NCBI GenBank assembly: GCA_018401115.1
Contig: JAGYKX010000005.1
Location: forward strand, 62,001 to 126,000
DNA: 64,000 nt
Source: Flavobacteriaceae bacterium
GTDB taxonomy: Bacteria > Bacteroidota > Bacteroidia > Flavobacteriales > Flavobacteriaceae
Reading direction: 5' to 3'
Each line of letters begins with the position of its first letter. Within the stretch, counting starts at the first letter, position 1. Below are positions 34,465-43,700 of this stretch, piece by piece. The position numbers and the translations under genes are program-made. The notes beneath the pieces are model-generated. The model saw only the letters and a list, made by a program, of their open reading frames with translations, searched no databases and was not told the DNA's origin.

Positions 34465-35288
34465 TAGACTATTCCGGTGATAGAAACCGCAGCAGTAATA
34501 AAAAAGAACATCAAACTCATGGCTATAGCGGTCTTGTAATCTAATGCCAACCACTGCGCACCATATAAAAAGGTGAGCTCTCTACTCCCAATACCACCAA
34601 TAGTTAGAGGAATTACAGCTACTATAGAAGATATTAAGAATACCAGAAGGTACACACCGAACTCTTGGTCTTGACCCAACGCCAACAGTATAAATGCTGC
34701 GGCTATTAATTGAGCCATTTGAACCCCAGCAGACAAAGCGAATGCTTTCCAGAAAACAGCTAGGGTGTAAGGATAGATTTTTTTTACCCCTAAATAGTAC
34801 ACCAATATTCCCAATGGAATAGCAACTACAAAAAGATATCTAAATGGGCTCAATATCTCATGAACACCCATAGCGGCAAGAAGGGCACTAAAAACACACA
34901 AGAATAGTAATCCGGACAGTCTGTCTACTAATAAAACCCCGAAGATTTTTTTTGTAGGCGTTTTATAAGCCTTTTTAACTACAAAGCCTTTATAAGCGTC
35001 TCCTCCAATGCCACCAGGTAAAAACAAGTTGTAAAACATCCCTAATAGGTAGAGCTTTAAGTTGTATGAATGACTAAAATGTACCCCTATGGACCTCCAA
35101 AAATATTGAAGTCTATAGGCGGCTAATACTTTAGAAATAGTAAAAAAAAGCAACGTCAATGCTAAAAATTCCCATTGCGCTTTTAATAAGGTTTGGGAAA
35201 CCTCGCTAAAGGGAATCTTTAGAAATATGAGGTATAAAAGCACTGCGCTTATTCCTATCTTAAGCAATAAAAGCAGTTTTTTTTTCAT
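34422..35288 (-). CDS. Lysylphosphatidylglycerol-synthase-TM-like (UPF0104) membrane protein
   Basis: 288 aa, seven to eight TM segments. Recognisable family positions: FYNLFLPGGIGGDAYKGFVVKKA, LLVDRLSGLLFL and VVAVIPLTIGGIGSRELTFLYG. Members of this family (aglD2/MprF TM-domain type) are membrane proteins proposed to move lipid-linked substrates. No lysyl-transfer domain is attached. Lies 70 nt after the ArnC/DPM1-like gene on the same strand and overlaps the ArnT-like gene tail-to-tail. Confidence 0.85.
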   Translation of the reverse strand: MKKKLLLLLKIGISAVLLYLIFLKIPFSEVSQTLLKAQWEFLALTLLFFTISKVLAAYRLQYFWRSIGVHFSHSYNLKLYLLGMFYNLFLPGGIGGDAYKGFVVKKAYKTPTKKIFGVLLVDRLSGLLFLCVFSALLAAMGVHEILSPFRYLFVVAIPLGILVYYLGVKKIYPYTLAVFWKAFALSAGVQMAQLIAAAFILLALGQDQEFGVYLLVFLISSIVAVIPLTIGGIGSRELTFLYGAQWLALDYKTAIAMSLMFFFITAAVSITGIVYHFRSLPEPGKNTK

Positions 35289-35358
35289 ATTTTTTTGGCT
35301 TTTTGTTTTTGGGTGTTTGCCTCACACCAATATCTAATGCCTTTTTAAGCCCTGAAAG

Positions 35359-36330
35359 CTATTGTGATATAGTCATTCCTCCTTTGGTCACCTTTCTAAT
35401 TCTATAAGGTCTTTTCTGTTGAGACTCGTAGTAGGTTCTAATGAGCAGTTCCATGACAATACCAATCGTAAACAATTGAATTCCTGCAAAAATGAGCATT
35501 GTCCCTAGGGTGAGTAGGGGTCTTGTCCCAATATCTTCTCCTAAAAATTTTAGATATACCAAATAGGCGTTTACACAGAGTCCTGCGCCTATAAGCAGTA
35601 CACCAAAAATTCCAAAGAGATGTATGGGTCTTTGGATGTATTTTCTAATGAAGAGTAGTAGCATCATGTCTGCAATTACCTTGAATACACGCTCCAATCC
35701 ATATTTAGAGACTCCCGCATGTCTGGCGTGGTGTTTTACAGGTACTTGTTTTATTTGAGCCCCTTCTAAGAATGCTAAAAGTGTAATGAAACGGTGCATT
35801 TCTCCATATAAATTTAGGTCTTTAGCTACATCTTTATGAAATACTTTTAAGGCGCATCCGTTGTCTTTAATGTCTAATTTAGTGACCCTTCTCACTAAAA
35901 AATTAGCAATTTTTGACGGTATTTTTTTAAACAAGCTGTCCTTTCTTTTCTGTCTAATTCCTGTCACAAGATCATAACCACCGTCAATGGCTTCTTTTAA
36001 CATAGAAGGAATGTCAGAAGGATCGTTTTGAAGATCCCCATCCATGGTAATAATATAGGTGCCAGAAGCGTAATCTATTCCCGCTGCTAATGCCAAACTC
36101 TGGCCATAATTTTTCTTGAGTGCAATTAAATGGACCTTTTCATCTTCCATGTCATTCACCACCTTCTTCGTTTGATCAATAGAAAAATCATCTACATAAA
36201 CAATTTCATATTGGTAGCCCTCAAGGCTTTCATGAATTTTTTCAGTGAGTAGGCTCACATTATCTTGTTCGTTATAAAGGGGTACTACAACGGAAAGAAG
36301 CTCCTGTGTGTGAATGTTCATCTTGGTCAT
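35359..36330 (-). CDS. Polyprenyl-phosphate sugar transferase (GT2, DPM1/ArnC-like)
   Basis: 323 aa. Soluble GT2 domain: LLSVVVPLYNEQDNVSLL, YEIVYVDDFSID, AGIDYASGTYIITMDGDLQNDP (DGD metal site), then VTGIRQKRKDSLFKKIPS. Two C-terminal TM helices (about 238-258 and 272-295) are characteristic of enzymes that charge undecaprenyl phosphate with a sugar for use by ArnT-like transferases. It sits beside a flippase-like gene and near an ArnT-like gene, consistent with that role. -7 box TAAATTTG is 9 nt upstream of the ATG. Confidence 0.9.
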   Translation of the reverse strand: MTKMNIHTQELLSVVVPLYNEQDNVSLLTEKIHESLEGYQYEIVYVDDFSIDQTKKVVNDMEDEKVHLIALKKNYGQSLALAAGIDYASGTYIITMDGDLQNDPSDIPSMLKEAIDGGYDLVTGIRQKRKDSLFKKIPSKIANFLVRRVTKLDIKDNGCALKVFHKDVAKDLNLYGEMHRFITLLAFLEGAQIKQVPVKHHARHAGVSKYGLERVFKVIADMMLLLFIRKYIQRPIHLFGIFGVLLIGAGLCVNAYLVYLKFLGEDIGTRPLLTLGTMLIFAGIQLFTIGIVMELLIRTYYESQQKRPYRIRKVTKGGMTISQ

Positions 36331-36339
36331 TTAGTTCCA

Positions 36340-36347
36340 CAAATTTA
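36340..36347 (-). promoter_or_regulatory. -7 element of the DPM1/ArnC-like gene
   Basis: TAAATTTG on the minus strand, 9 nt before the ATG. No TTG at -33. Confidence 0.45.
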
Positions 36348-36441
36348 AGCCATTTTATAGAATTGCTGCTTATTTATAGCGTTTCTACTGCATTTTTTAA
36401 AATAAAACACTCTTAGACAAAAGGATAAAAATTCTGGAAGG

Positions 36442-37440
36442 CTATGGGAGGTGCTTTCTGAATCCTTCAATAAGCACTTTAGTGGCCTCTGAAATACTCA
36501 TGCTGCCGTTGGTGAGCTGTCTTTTAATGTCTGGAAGCTCTTTTTGAACCCACTCGTCTGCAAAAAAGGCTTCTTCTAGCCTATGGACGATGCTTTTTTG
36601 AAGTCCCTGAATTTTTTGACGGGTTCTTTTTTGCTCAAAATCACCTTGCTCTTTTTGAAGGTTAATGAACGCTTCTATACTTTTCCACGCTTCTTTTATG
36701 CCACGATTCTCAAGGGCAGAGGCCAAAAGAACCGGAGGCTCCCATCCGTTTTCTCTAGGTCTAAAGCCATGTGTGGCCGCTTTGAAATACTGCTGGGCTT
36801 TTTTGGCCAACTGGGCTTGGGCACCGTCTGCCTTGTTAATTAACAAGGCGTCTGCCACCTCGAGTAAGCCCCTTTTAATCCCTTGAATTTCATCTCCCCC
36901 TCCTGGTAATTGTAAAAGTAATAGGGCGTCTACCATTTCATGGACGTCTAACTCATTTTGCCCTACGCCAACCGTTTCTACAAGGATAATATCAAATCCT
37001 GCGGCTTCACATAAAACAATGCTTGAACGTGTATTTTGTGCTACACCCCCTAAGGTACTTGCCGCTGGGGTGGTTCTAATGTAGGCGTTCTTATTGGAAG
37101 CCAGTTGGTCCATTCTGGCTTTGTCTCCCAAGATACTACCACCAGTTTGTTGGCTACTAGGATCTATGGTTAGCACGGCTAGTTTATGTCCTTTTTTTAC
37201 AAGATACATACCCAAGGCTTCAATAAAAGTACTTTTTCCTACGCCTGGAACCCCAGAAATACCTACTCGTATGGTATTCGAATTTTCTTTTGAAAAGGTA
37301 GCTTCTAATTCTTGAGCCCACCTTTGGTGGAGAGGAAGCTTGCTTTCTACCAGACTAATTGCCTTGCTCAAAGCGGGTATTTCTCCATTTCTGATCCCTT
37401 TGATCAATTTTGGTACAGATATAAAAAGATTATGTCTCAT
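36442..37440 (-). CDS. meaB: Methylmalonyl-CoA mutase-associated GTPase (MeaB/ArgK)
   Basis: 332 aa G3E-family GTPase that protects adenosylcobalamin-dependent methylmalonyl-CoA mutase and gates cofactor loading. P-loop GVPGVGKS (63-70), switch region DPSSQQTGGSILGDKARM, VETVGVGQNE, and the base-specificity motif NKAD (LLINKADGAQ). The mutase itself is not in the window, but a cobalamin adenosyltransferase is (44599). It is the last gene of a three-gene run (msrA, galM-like, meaB), with a 6-nt gap to the epimerase. Confidence 0.93.
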   Translation of the reverse strand: MRHNLFISVPKLIKGIRNGEIPALSKAISLVESKLPLHQRWAQELEATFSKENSNTIRVGISGVPGVGKSTFIEALGMYLVKKGHKLAVLTIDPSSQQTGGSILGDKARMDQLASNKNAYIRTTPAASTLGGVAQNTRSSIVLCEAAGFDIILVETVGVGQNELDVHEMVDALLLLQLPGGGDEIQGIKRGLLEVADALLINKADGAQAQLAKKAQQYFKAATHGFRPRENGWEPPVLLASALENRGIKEAWKSIEAFINLQKEQGDFEQKRTRQKIQGLQKSIVHRLEEAFFADEWVQKELPDIKRQLTNGSMSISEATKVLIEGFRKHLP

Positions 37441-37446
37441 CTAAGT

Positions 37447-38427
37447 TTAAGCGTTAAATGGATTTGTTTTCATAGAAAACTTATAGAGCGTTTCTTGGGT
37501 GTAGGGATTGTTTTTATCTATGCGAATGGTTTTAAAGTTGGAGTGATTGGGTGCATCAGGGAAGCCCTGAGTTTCAAAGCAAATACCTGGGAACTCTTTG
37601 GGTGTAAAACATACAATGACTTCTTGGTCTGTAAATACTTCTAGTAAAATATCACTTTTTTTACAGTAGGCAGTGGCAACTCTTTCTATTCCTTGGCATT
37701 TTTTGTCTAATACGAAGGGTGTATCTAAATGTGTGTGACCTAATTGTGTTGGTTTTCTAAAGTCATAAGTGCTTCCAGGCGTAGGAATTAATTTGCCAGT
37801 AGGAAGTAAGCGGGCATTTGTCTCTAGATAAAAATTGGCCCTAATATACAGTTCATATTCAGAAAGATCCGTAGCACTGTCTAGTATAAAATAGCTGTGA
37901 TTACTTAAATTAAATACCTGCGGTAAAGTAGCGGTGCTGTGGTATTTAATTCTAAGCTCACTGTTTACAAGGCTGTAAGTCACAATAGTTTTAATTTCTG
38001 CTACTTCACCATTGTTATCATTCGAATCCCCTTTATTATTTACCTTTTGGGTATGAGATAGGCATATATAAGGTGTTGCTCCCTTACAGATAGTTTCTAG
38101 CACCCAAAATTTCTTGGCATAGGATTGATCTCCTCCGTGCAATAAAATATGGGGCGCCTTCTCATGGGTCGCTTTAGCAACTTGAGGCGTTTCAAGGATT
38201 TTGTCTTCTTGAATTCTACCAGCAAAAGGGCCTAAGCATGCTCCTAAAAACCTAGCGTCATTGAGATAATCCTTTGGCTTTTTTAACCCAACTACCAAGT
38301 CTTGGTCTTCTCCATTGTTTATTTTTAAACGAAGTCTTTTAATTATCGCGCCATAATTGAGTACTTCCATTTTTAGGAAGTCATTCTCTAAATAGTATAC
38401 CTCCATAGTTGTTAGCTGAGAGCTCAT
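37447..38427 (-). CDS. Aldose 1-epimerase (galactose mutarotase-like)
   Basis: 326 aa beta-sandwich enzyme interconverting sugar anomers. Family positions: MEVLNYGAIIKRLRL, LGPFAGRI, PHILLHGG (His), FNLSNHSYFILD (catalytic His in NxxNHSYF), TPGSTYDFRKP, and the C-terminal CFETQGFPDAPNHSNF with the catalytic Glu. It starts 3 nt after msrA ends and precedes meaB by 6 nt. No signal peptide is visible, so it is cytoplasmic. Substrate sugar unknown. Confidence 0.9.
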   Translation of the reverse strand: MSSQLTTMEVYYLENDFLKMEVLNYGAIIKRLRLKINNGEDQDLVVGLKKPKDYLNDARFLGACLGPFAGRIQEDKILETPQVAKATHEKAPHILLHGGDQSYAKKFWVLETICKGATPYICLSHTQKVNNKGDSNDNNGEVAEIKTIVTYSLVNSELRIKYHSTATLPQVFNLSNHSYFILDSATDLSEYELYIRANFYLETNARLLPTGKLIPTPGSTYDFRKPTQLGHTHLDTPFVLDKKCQGIERVATAYCKKSDILLEVFTDQEVIVCFTPKEFPGICFETQGFPDAPNHSNFKTIRIDKNNPYTQETLYKFSMKTNPFNA

Positions 38428-38430
38428 TAA

Positions 38431-39066
38431 TTAGTGAGCGCTTTTAAGAAGCGTGGGAAAGGCTGCTTTAAATCTTAGTAACCTTGGAATAGAAACTGCC
38501 CTAACATAGGGATTATTTGGGTTTCTGGCTTCAAAATCTTGATGATACTCTTCTGCTTCATAAAATTTAGTAAATGGGCTGACTTGAGTGATAATAGGGC
38601 TTTTAAAGGTGTTTTTTTTATTTAAAACCGCTATATGGGCTTCAATGACTGCTTTTTCACTAGCGGTTTTGTAAAAAGCTATAGATCTGTATTGAGAGCC
38701 TCTGTCAGGCCCTTGCCTGTTAAGGGTAGTGGGATCGTGTGACCCAAAAAATACTTTCACTAAGGTTTCATATGAAACTACAGCTGGATTATAAGGAACC
38801 ATTACGGCCTCTGCATGTGTGGTTCTGCCTCCGGCCACCTGATTATAGGTAGGATCTTTTTCTGTTCCTCCCGAATAGCCAGAAACCACATCTCCAACAC
38901 CTGCTACAGATTCAAAAATAGCTTCTACACACCAAAAACAACCACTGGCAAAATAAGCTGTTTCTGTGTAGGGATTTTGGGGGTCTTTTTCAGATGTTTT
39001 TACTACTAAGGCAAGCGCCAAAGTAGTCCATACAAAAGTATTCGTGATAAAAGTTTTAGATAACAT
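38431..39066 (-). CDS. msrA: Peptide-methionine (S)-S-oxide reductase
   Basis: Repairs methionine S-sulfoxide in proteins. 211 aa. Active site ASGCFWCVEAIFESVAGV (GCFWC, catalytic first Cys), GYSGGTEKDPTYNQVAGGRTTHAEAV, FFGSHDPTTLNRQGPDRGSQYRS, and YHQDFEARNP. A hydrophobic N-terminus (about residues 1-25, TNTFVWTTLALALVV) not found in cytoplasmic MsrA suggests export or anchoring in the envelope. First gene of the msrA-epimerase-meaB run. Its ATG is covered by a perfect 16-bp hairpin (39065-39108). Confidence 0.95.
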   Translation of the reverse strand: MLSKTFITNTFVWTTLALALVVKTSEKDPQNPYTETAYFASGCFWCVEAIFESVAGVGDVVSGYSGGTEKDPTYNQVAGGRTTHAEAVMVPYNPAVVSYETLVKVFFGSHDPTTLNRQGPDRGSQYRSIAFYKTASEKAVIEAHIAVLNKKNTFKSPIITQVSPFTKFYEAEEYHQDFEARNPNNPYVRAVSIPRLLRFKAAFPTLLKSAH

Positions 39067-39108
39067 AGGCTGTTTTTTTGCGTAACAAGTTACAAAAAAA
39101 CAGCCTAT
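39065..39108 (-). repeat. Perfect 16-bp hairpin overlapping the msrA start codon
   Basis: ATAGGCTGTTTTTTTG (39065-39080) and CAAAAAAACAGCCTAT (39093-39108) are exact reverse complements around a 12-nt loop that itself holds GTAAC/GTTAC. The msrA ATG (39066-39064) shares two bases with the arm. It lies 16 nt after the upstream amidohydrolase stop, so it may terminate that transcript, hide the msrA start, or both. Confidence 0.75.
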
Positions 39109-39123
39109 AAATACGTAGGATAA

Positions 39124-40686
39124 TTATTGCTTTACACCAGGTTGTGTAATGGTAAAGCCTTCTTTTTCTTTGGCTGCGTCTACCATATCTTTTACTTCTT
39201 TCAACAAGGCTTTAGCGTCATAAATAATACCATCTTTAATGGTGTATTTGACACCTCCTTTTCTAACCACCTCATTGTCTTCTGTTAAAGAAACGGCCCC
39301 TGTTCCATAAAGCACTTTTAGGTTTTGAAGCGGGTTTTCATCTACAATCACAAAGTCTGCCAATTTACCTACTTCTACTGAACCAATTTGAGTGTCCATT
39401 CCCAAAGCTTCGGCTCCGTTTAAAGTAGCAGATCTAATAATTTCTAAGGGATGGAATCCTGCCTCTCTTAAAAGCTCTAGCTCTCTTATGTAGGCAAAAC
39501 CATACAACTGATATATAAATCCAGAGTCTGATCCTGTTGTGACTCTACCGCCACGGTTTTTATATTCGTTAATAAAAGTCATCCAAAGGTTGTAATTTCT
39601 TTTCCAAGTCACCTCTTGTTCCGTACCCCAGTTGTGCCAGTAAGATCCATGAGAAATCTTACTTGGCTCATAGAATTTCCATAGTGACGGTAGGGTGTAG
39701 TCTTCATGCCACTCAGCCCTTCTAGCTCTTTGAAGGTCCCTATTAGCCTCGTAAATATTAAAGGTTGGATCCATGGTAAAGTCTAGTGCAATGAGTTCAT
39801 TCATTACATTATTCCAATGGTCTGAGTAAGGGACAGCTGCTTGTTCCCAAAGTTCACCTGCCCCCTCAAAGCGGTGTTGCTCATTCTGATAATTGTAATC
39901 CAAGGGGTAATTTTGAACCGTTCTGTCTGTAAATAAGGCTTCTGGTAAACCATACCAATGTTCCATACTAGTTAGCCCTGCTCTGGCAGAATGCAATACA
40001 TTCCAGCGGGCCACATCCATTTGTGCGTGGTGACAGGCAGATCCCAATCCCAATCTTTTATTTTCTTCAAGGGCAGCTTGCATAATTTCAGGAGAGGCAC
40101 CAAAGAACTTAATTCCGTCTGCACCAGCTTTAGCATTGTCTCTAACCCATTCTATCGCTTGCTCTGCAGAAGAAATTTCTTTTTTACTTCCAGAACCAAA
40201 GCCAGTATAGGCGAAAAGCCTTGGAGCTACTATGCTGTTCTTTTCTGATTTTCTTTTTAGGTCTAAAGTGAACTTTAATCCTCTTCCAGAGGGTTCTCTT
40301 ACGGTGGTCACCCCATGGGCCATCCAGAGTCTAAATACATAATCAGGTTCTGCGCCTTGCGCTCGGCCTCCAATATGTCCATGCATGTCAATAAAACCAG
40401 GCATTAAGTACATGCCTGAAGCATCTAATTCTTTTCCTCCTGCTTTTAAAGTAGGCCTACTTTTTTCAGTAATGGCTACACCAGGGTATCCTACAACCGC
40501 TATTTGCGTAATTTTATTACCCTCTACCACAATGTCAATAGGACCTCTAGGTGGTGCACCATTTCCATTAATTAGGGTAACCCCCCTAATAATTAGTTGT
40601 TTATGAGGTCCATCTCCCTGAGAAGATTGGCTAAATCCTATGGATAAGCTAAAAAGGGCAATGAGTAGGTGTAGAGGTTTTTTCAT
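39124..40686 (-). CDS. Exported amidohydrolase
   Basis: 520 aa with a signal peptide (MKKPLHLLIALFSLSIGFSQ). Amidohydrolase features: MYLMPGFIDMHGHIGGRAQG (HxH metal pair), GVTTVREPSGRG, DGIKFFGASPEIMQ (Lys), ACHHAQMDVARWN (His), GLTSMEHWYG (His), TTGSDSGFIYQLYG (Asp), and SVEVGKLADFVIVDENPL. It resembles the C-terminal part of the 1166-aa fusion at 23489 but lacks the propeller. Probably a periplasmic peptidase- or imidazolonepropionase-like enzyme. It follows secA by 47 nt on the same strand. Confidence 0.9.
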   Translation of the reverse strand: MKKPLHLLIALFSLSIGFSQSSQGDGPHKQLIIRGVTLINGNGAPPRGPIDIVVEGNKITQIAVVGYPGVAITEKSRPTLKAGGKELDASGMYLMPGFIDMHGHIGGRAQGAEPDYVFRLWMAHGVTTVREPSGRGLKFTLDLKRKSEKNSIVAPRLFAYTGFGSGSKKEISSAEQAIEWVRDNAKAGADGIKFFGASPEIMQAALEENKRLGLGSACHHAQMDVARWNVLHSARAGLTSMEHWYGLPEALFTDRTVQNYPLDYNYQNEQHRFEGAGELWEQAAVPYSDHWNNVMNELIALDFTMDPTFNIYEANRDLQRARRAEWHEDYTLPSLWKFYEPSKISHGSYWHNWGTEQEVTWKRNYNLWMTFINEYKNRGGRVTTGSDSGFIYQLYGFAYIRELELLREAGFHPLEIIRSATLNGAEALGMDTQIGSVEVGKLADFVIVDENPLQNLKVLYGTGAVSLTEDNEVVRKGGVKYTIKDGIIYDAKALLKEVKDMVDAAKEKEGFTITQPGVKQ

Positions 40687-40733
40687 GGGTTGGATTTTTG
40701 GTGGTTATTGATTTGTTAAGTAATTAAAGTGAA

Positions 40734-43700
40734 TTACTTTGTAATCACCCAACTTCCGTCTTTAAGAAGTGATTCTGCTTGTTTGTATTTAAGTGTTTTT
40801 TGTTCCCCACTCATAACATTCTGAATGGTTACTTTGTCATTTCTACCAATTTTCGCCTCTGTTCTTACAATGGTTTCAGTCACTGTTGGTCTGCCTGATT
40901 GATTTTGACTTATCGCCCTACTTTGCGCAGCCATTTCATCTACATTGGGAATTTCTTCCTTAGTGGTTTGTAGATTTTCTTTTGCCCTGCGCTGCTGTCT
41001 GGCTTCTTGAATTTGACCAGGGTTTTCAGAAGGAAGTTCTCCTTTAAACAAAAAAGATACAATGTCTTTATTCACTCTTTCTAACATGCCCTTAAACAAC
41101 TCAAAAGCTTCAAACTTATAGATCAATAAAGGATCTTTTTGTTCGTGAACGGCCAGTTGAACAGATTGTTTGAGCTCGTCCATTTTTCTTAAATGTGTTT
41201 TCCAAGCCTCATCTACCATCGCCAAGGTAATGTTCTTTTCAAAATCAGTAATCAGCTGCTTTCCTTTGCTCTCATAAGCTTTGGTAAGATCTGTGACTAC
41301 ATTTAAGGTCTTTATCCCATCTGTGAAAGGCACTACAATTCGCTCAAATTTATTCGTTTGGTCTTCGTAAACATTTTTAATCACTTCAAAAGCAGTTTCA
41401 CTACTTCTGACCATTTTACCTTGATAGTGATCTAAAACGGCTTTATATGTTTTTCTAGTGAGGGTATTAGGAGCTTCTTTTAAGAATTCTTCCTCAGAGA
41501 AAGGAGCAGTCATTCCAAAGTACTTAATGAGTTCAAACTCAAAGTTTTTAAAATCACTAGCGGTCTTATTGTCTTCTGTGATAATTTCACAAGTGTCAAA
41601 TATCATATTGGCAATGTCCAATTTTAAACGCTCTCCTTGTAAAGCGTGTCTTCTTCTCTTATAAACTACTTCTCTTTGCGCATTCATAACGTCGTCATAC
41701 TCCAAAAGACGTTTACGAACTCCAAAGTTGTTTTCTTCCACTTTTTTCTGAGCCCTTTCAATAGATTTGGTCATCATTGAGTGTTGGATCACTTCTCCGT
41801 CTTCTAAGCCCATTCTATCCATGAGTTTAGCGACCCTATCTGAGCCAAAAAGGCGCATTAAATTGTCTTCAAGAGACACATAAAATTGAGAACTACCTGG
41901 ATCTCCTTGTCTTCCAGATCTACCGCGTAACTGTCTGTCTACCCTTCTTGAGTCGTGTCTTTCCGTTCCAATAATGGCGAGACCTCCAGCCGCTTTTATT
42001 GATTCAGATAATTTAATATCGGTTCCCCTTCCAGCCATGTTAGTTGCAATAGTTACCACTCCTGCATTACCTGCTTCTGCAACAATATCTGCCTCTTTTT
42101 TATGCAATTTCGCATTCAGTACATTGTGCGGAACTTTTCTAATCCCAAGCATTTTTGAGAGTAATTCTGAAATTTCTACTGAGGTAGTACCAATGAGTAC
42201 AGGTCTCCCTGCTACAGATATTTTGGTGACCTCTTCTATAATGGCATTGTATTTTTCTCTTTTAGTTTTATAAATCAGGTCGTCTTTGTCTTCCCTTGCA
42301 ATAGGTCTATTGGTTGGGATCTCCATGACGTCTAATTTATAAATCTCCCAAAATTCCCCGGCTTCTGTAATGGCTGTTCCTGTCATACCCGCTAACTTCT
42401 TGTACATTCTGAAGTAGTTCTGAAGAGTTACGGTTGCAAATGTTTGGGTGAGTGCTTCAATTTTTACATTCTCTTTCGCTTCAATAGCTTGGTGGAGCCC
42501 ATCTGAATACCTTCTGCCATCCATGATTCTTCCCGTTTGTTCGTCTACAATCATCACCTTGTTATCCATTACAACATATTCCACATCTTTCTCAAATAAG
42601 GTGTATGCTTTAAGTAGTTGATTAAGGGTGTGTATGCGTTCACTTTTAATAGAAAAATCCTTAAATAATTGGTCTTTCTCATTAGCCTCTTCTTCTACAT
42701 CAAGACCTTTTTTTTCTATTTCAGCTATGGCTGAACCAATATCTGGTAAAACAAAAAATTCACGATCTCCTTCTGTAGATAAATAAGAAATACCCTTTTC
42801 TGTTAGATCTATTTGATTGGTTTTTTCTTCAATCACAAACCATAATTCAGCGTCAATCTCTGGCATTTGCTTGTTGTTATCTTGCATGTAAAAATTCTCT
42901 GTTTTTTGCAAGAGTTGTTTTACCCCTTCTTCACTTAAGAACTTTATAAGGGCTTTGTTTTTTGGTAATCCCCTGTGCACTCTTAGTAAAAGAAAACCAC
43001 CTTCTTTTTCATCTCCAGCAGCGATTAGTTTTTTAGCTTCAGATAAAACACCAGTAAGGTATTGTCTTTGCAAGCTTACCAATTCGTTTACCCTTGGCTT
43101 TAATTCAGTGAATTCATGCCTGTCTCCTTCGGGAACAGGTCCTGATATAATAAGTGGTGTTCGGGCATCGTCCACAAGGACAGAATCTACCTCATCTACA
43201 ATAGCAAAGTTAGGGGCTCTTTGAACCAAGTCACTCGGACTGTGCGCCATATTGTCACGTAGGTAGTCAAATCCAAATTCGTTATTGGTTCCGTAGGTAA
43301 TGTCGGCTTCATAGGCTGCCCTTCTCCCGGGAGAATTTGGCTGATGATGGTCTATACAATCAATTGTCATTCCGTGAAACTCAAACAATGGTGCCATCCA
43401 GGCACTATCTCTTTTGGCTAGGTAGTCATTCACCGTAACTAGATGTACTCCATTTCCGGTTAGGGCATTGAGGTATACGGGTAAGGTGGCCACCAATGTT
43501 TTTCCTTCTCCTGTTTGCATTTCTGCAATTTTTCCTTGGTGAAGCGCAATTCCTCCAATGAGTTGGACAGGGTAGTGGACCATGTCCCATTTTACTTTTT
43601 TCCCAGCTGCGTCCCAGCTAGTACTCCAAATTGCGGTATCTTCTTGGATGTTGACATAATCTTTTTCTGCAGCAGCCCTTCGGTCTGCTGCCGATGCTGT

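Noticed and set aside
37312-37644. 110-codon plus-strand frame
   Set aside because: It lies antisense to meaB and the epimerase, which have clear family motifs; shadow of their codon pattern.
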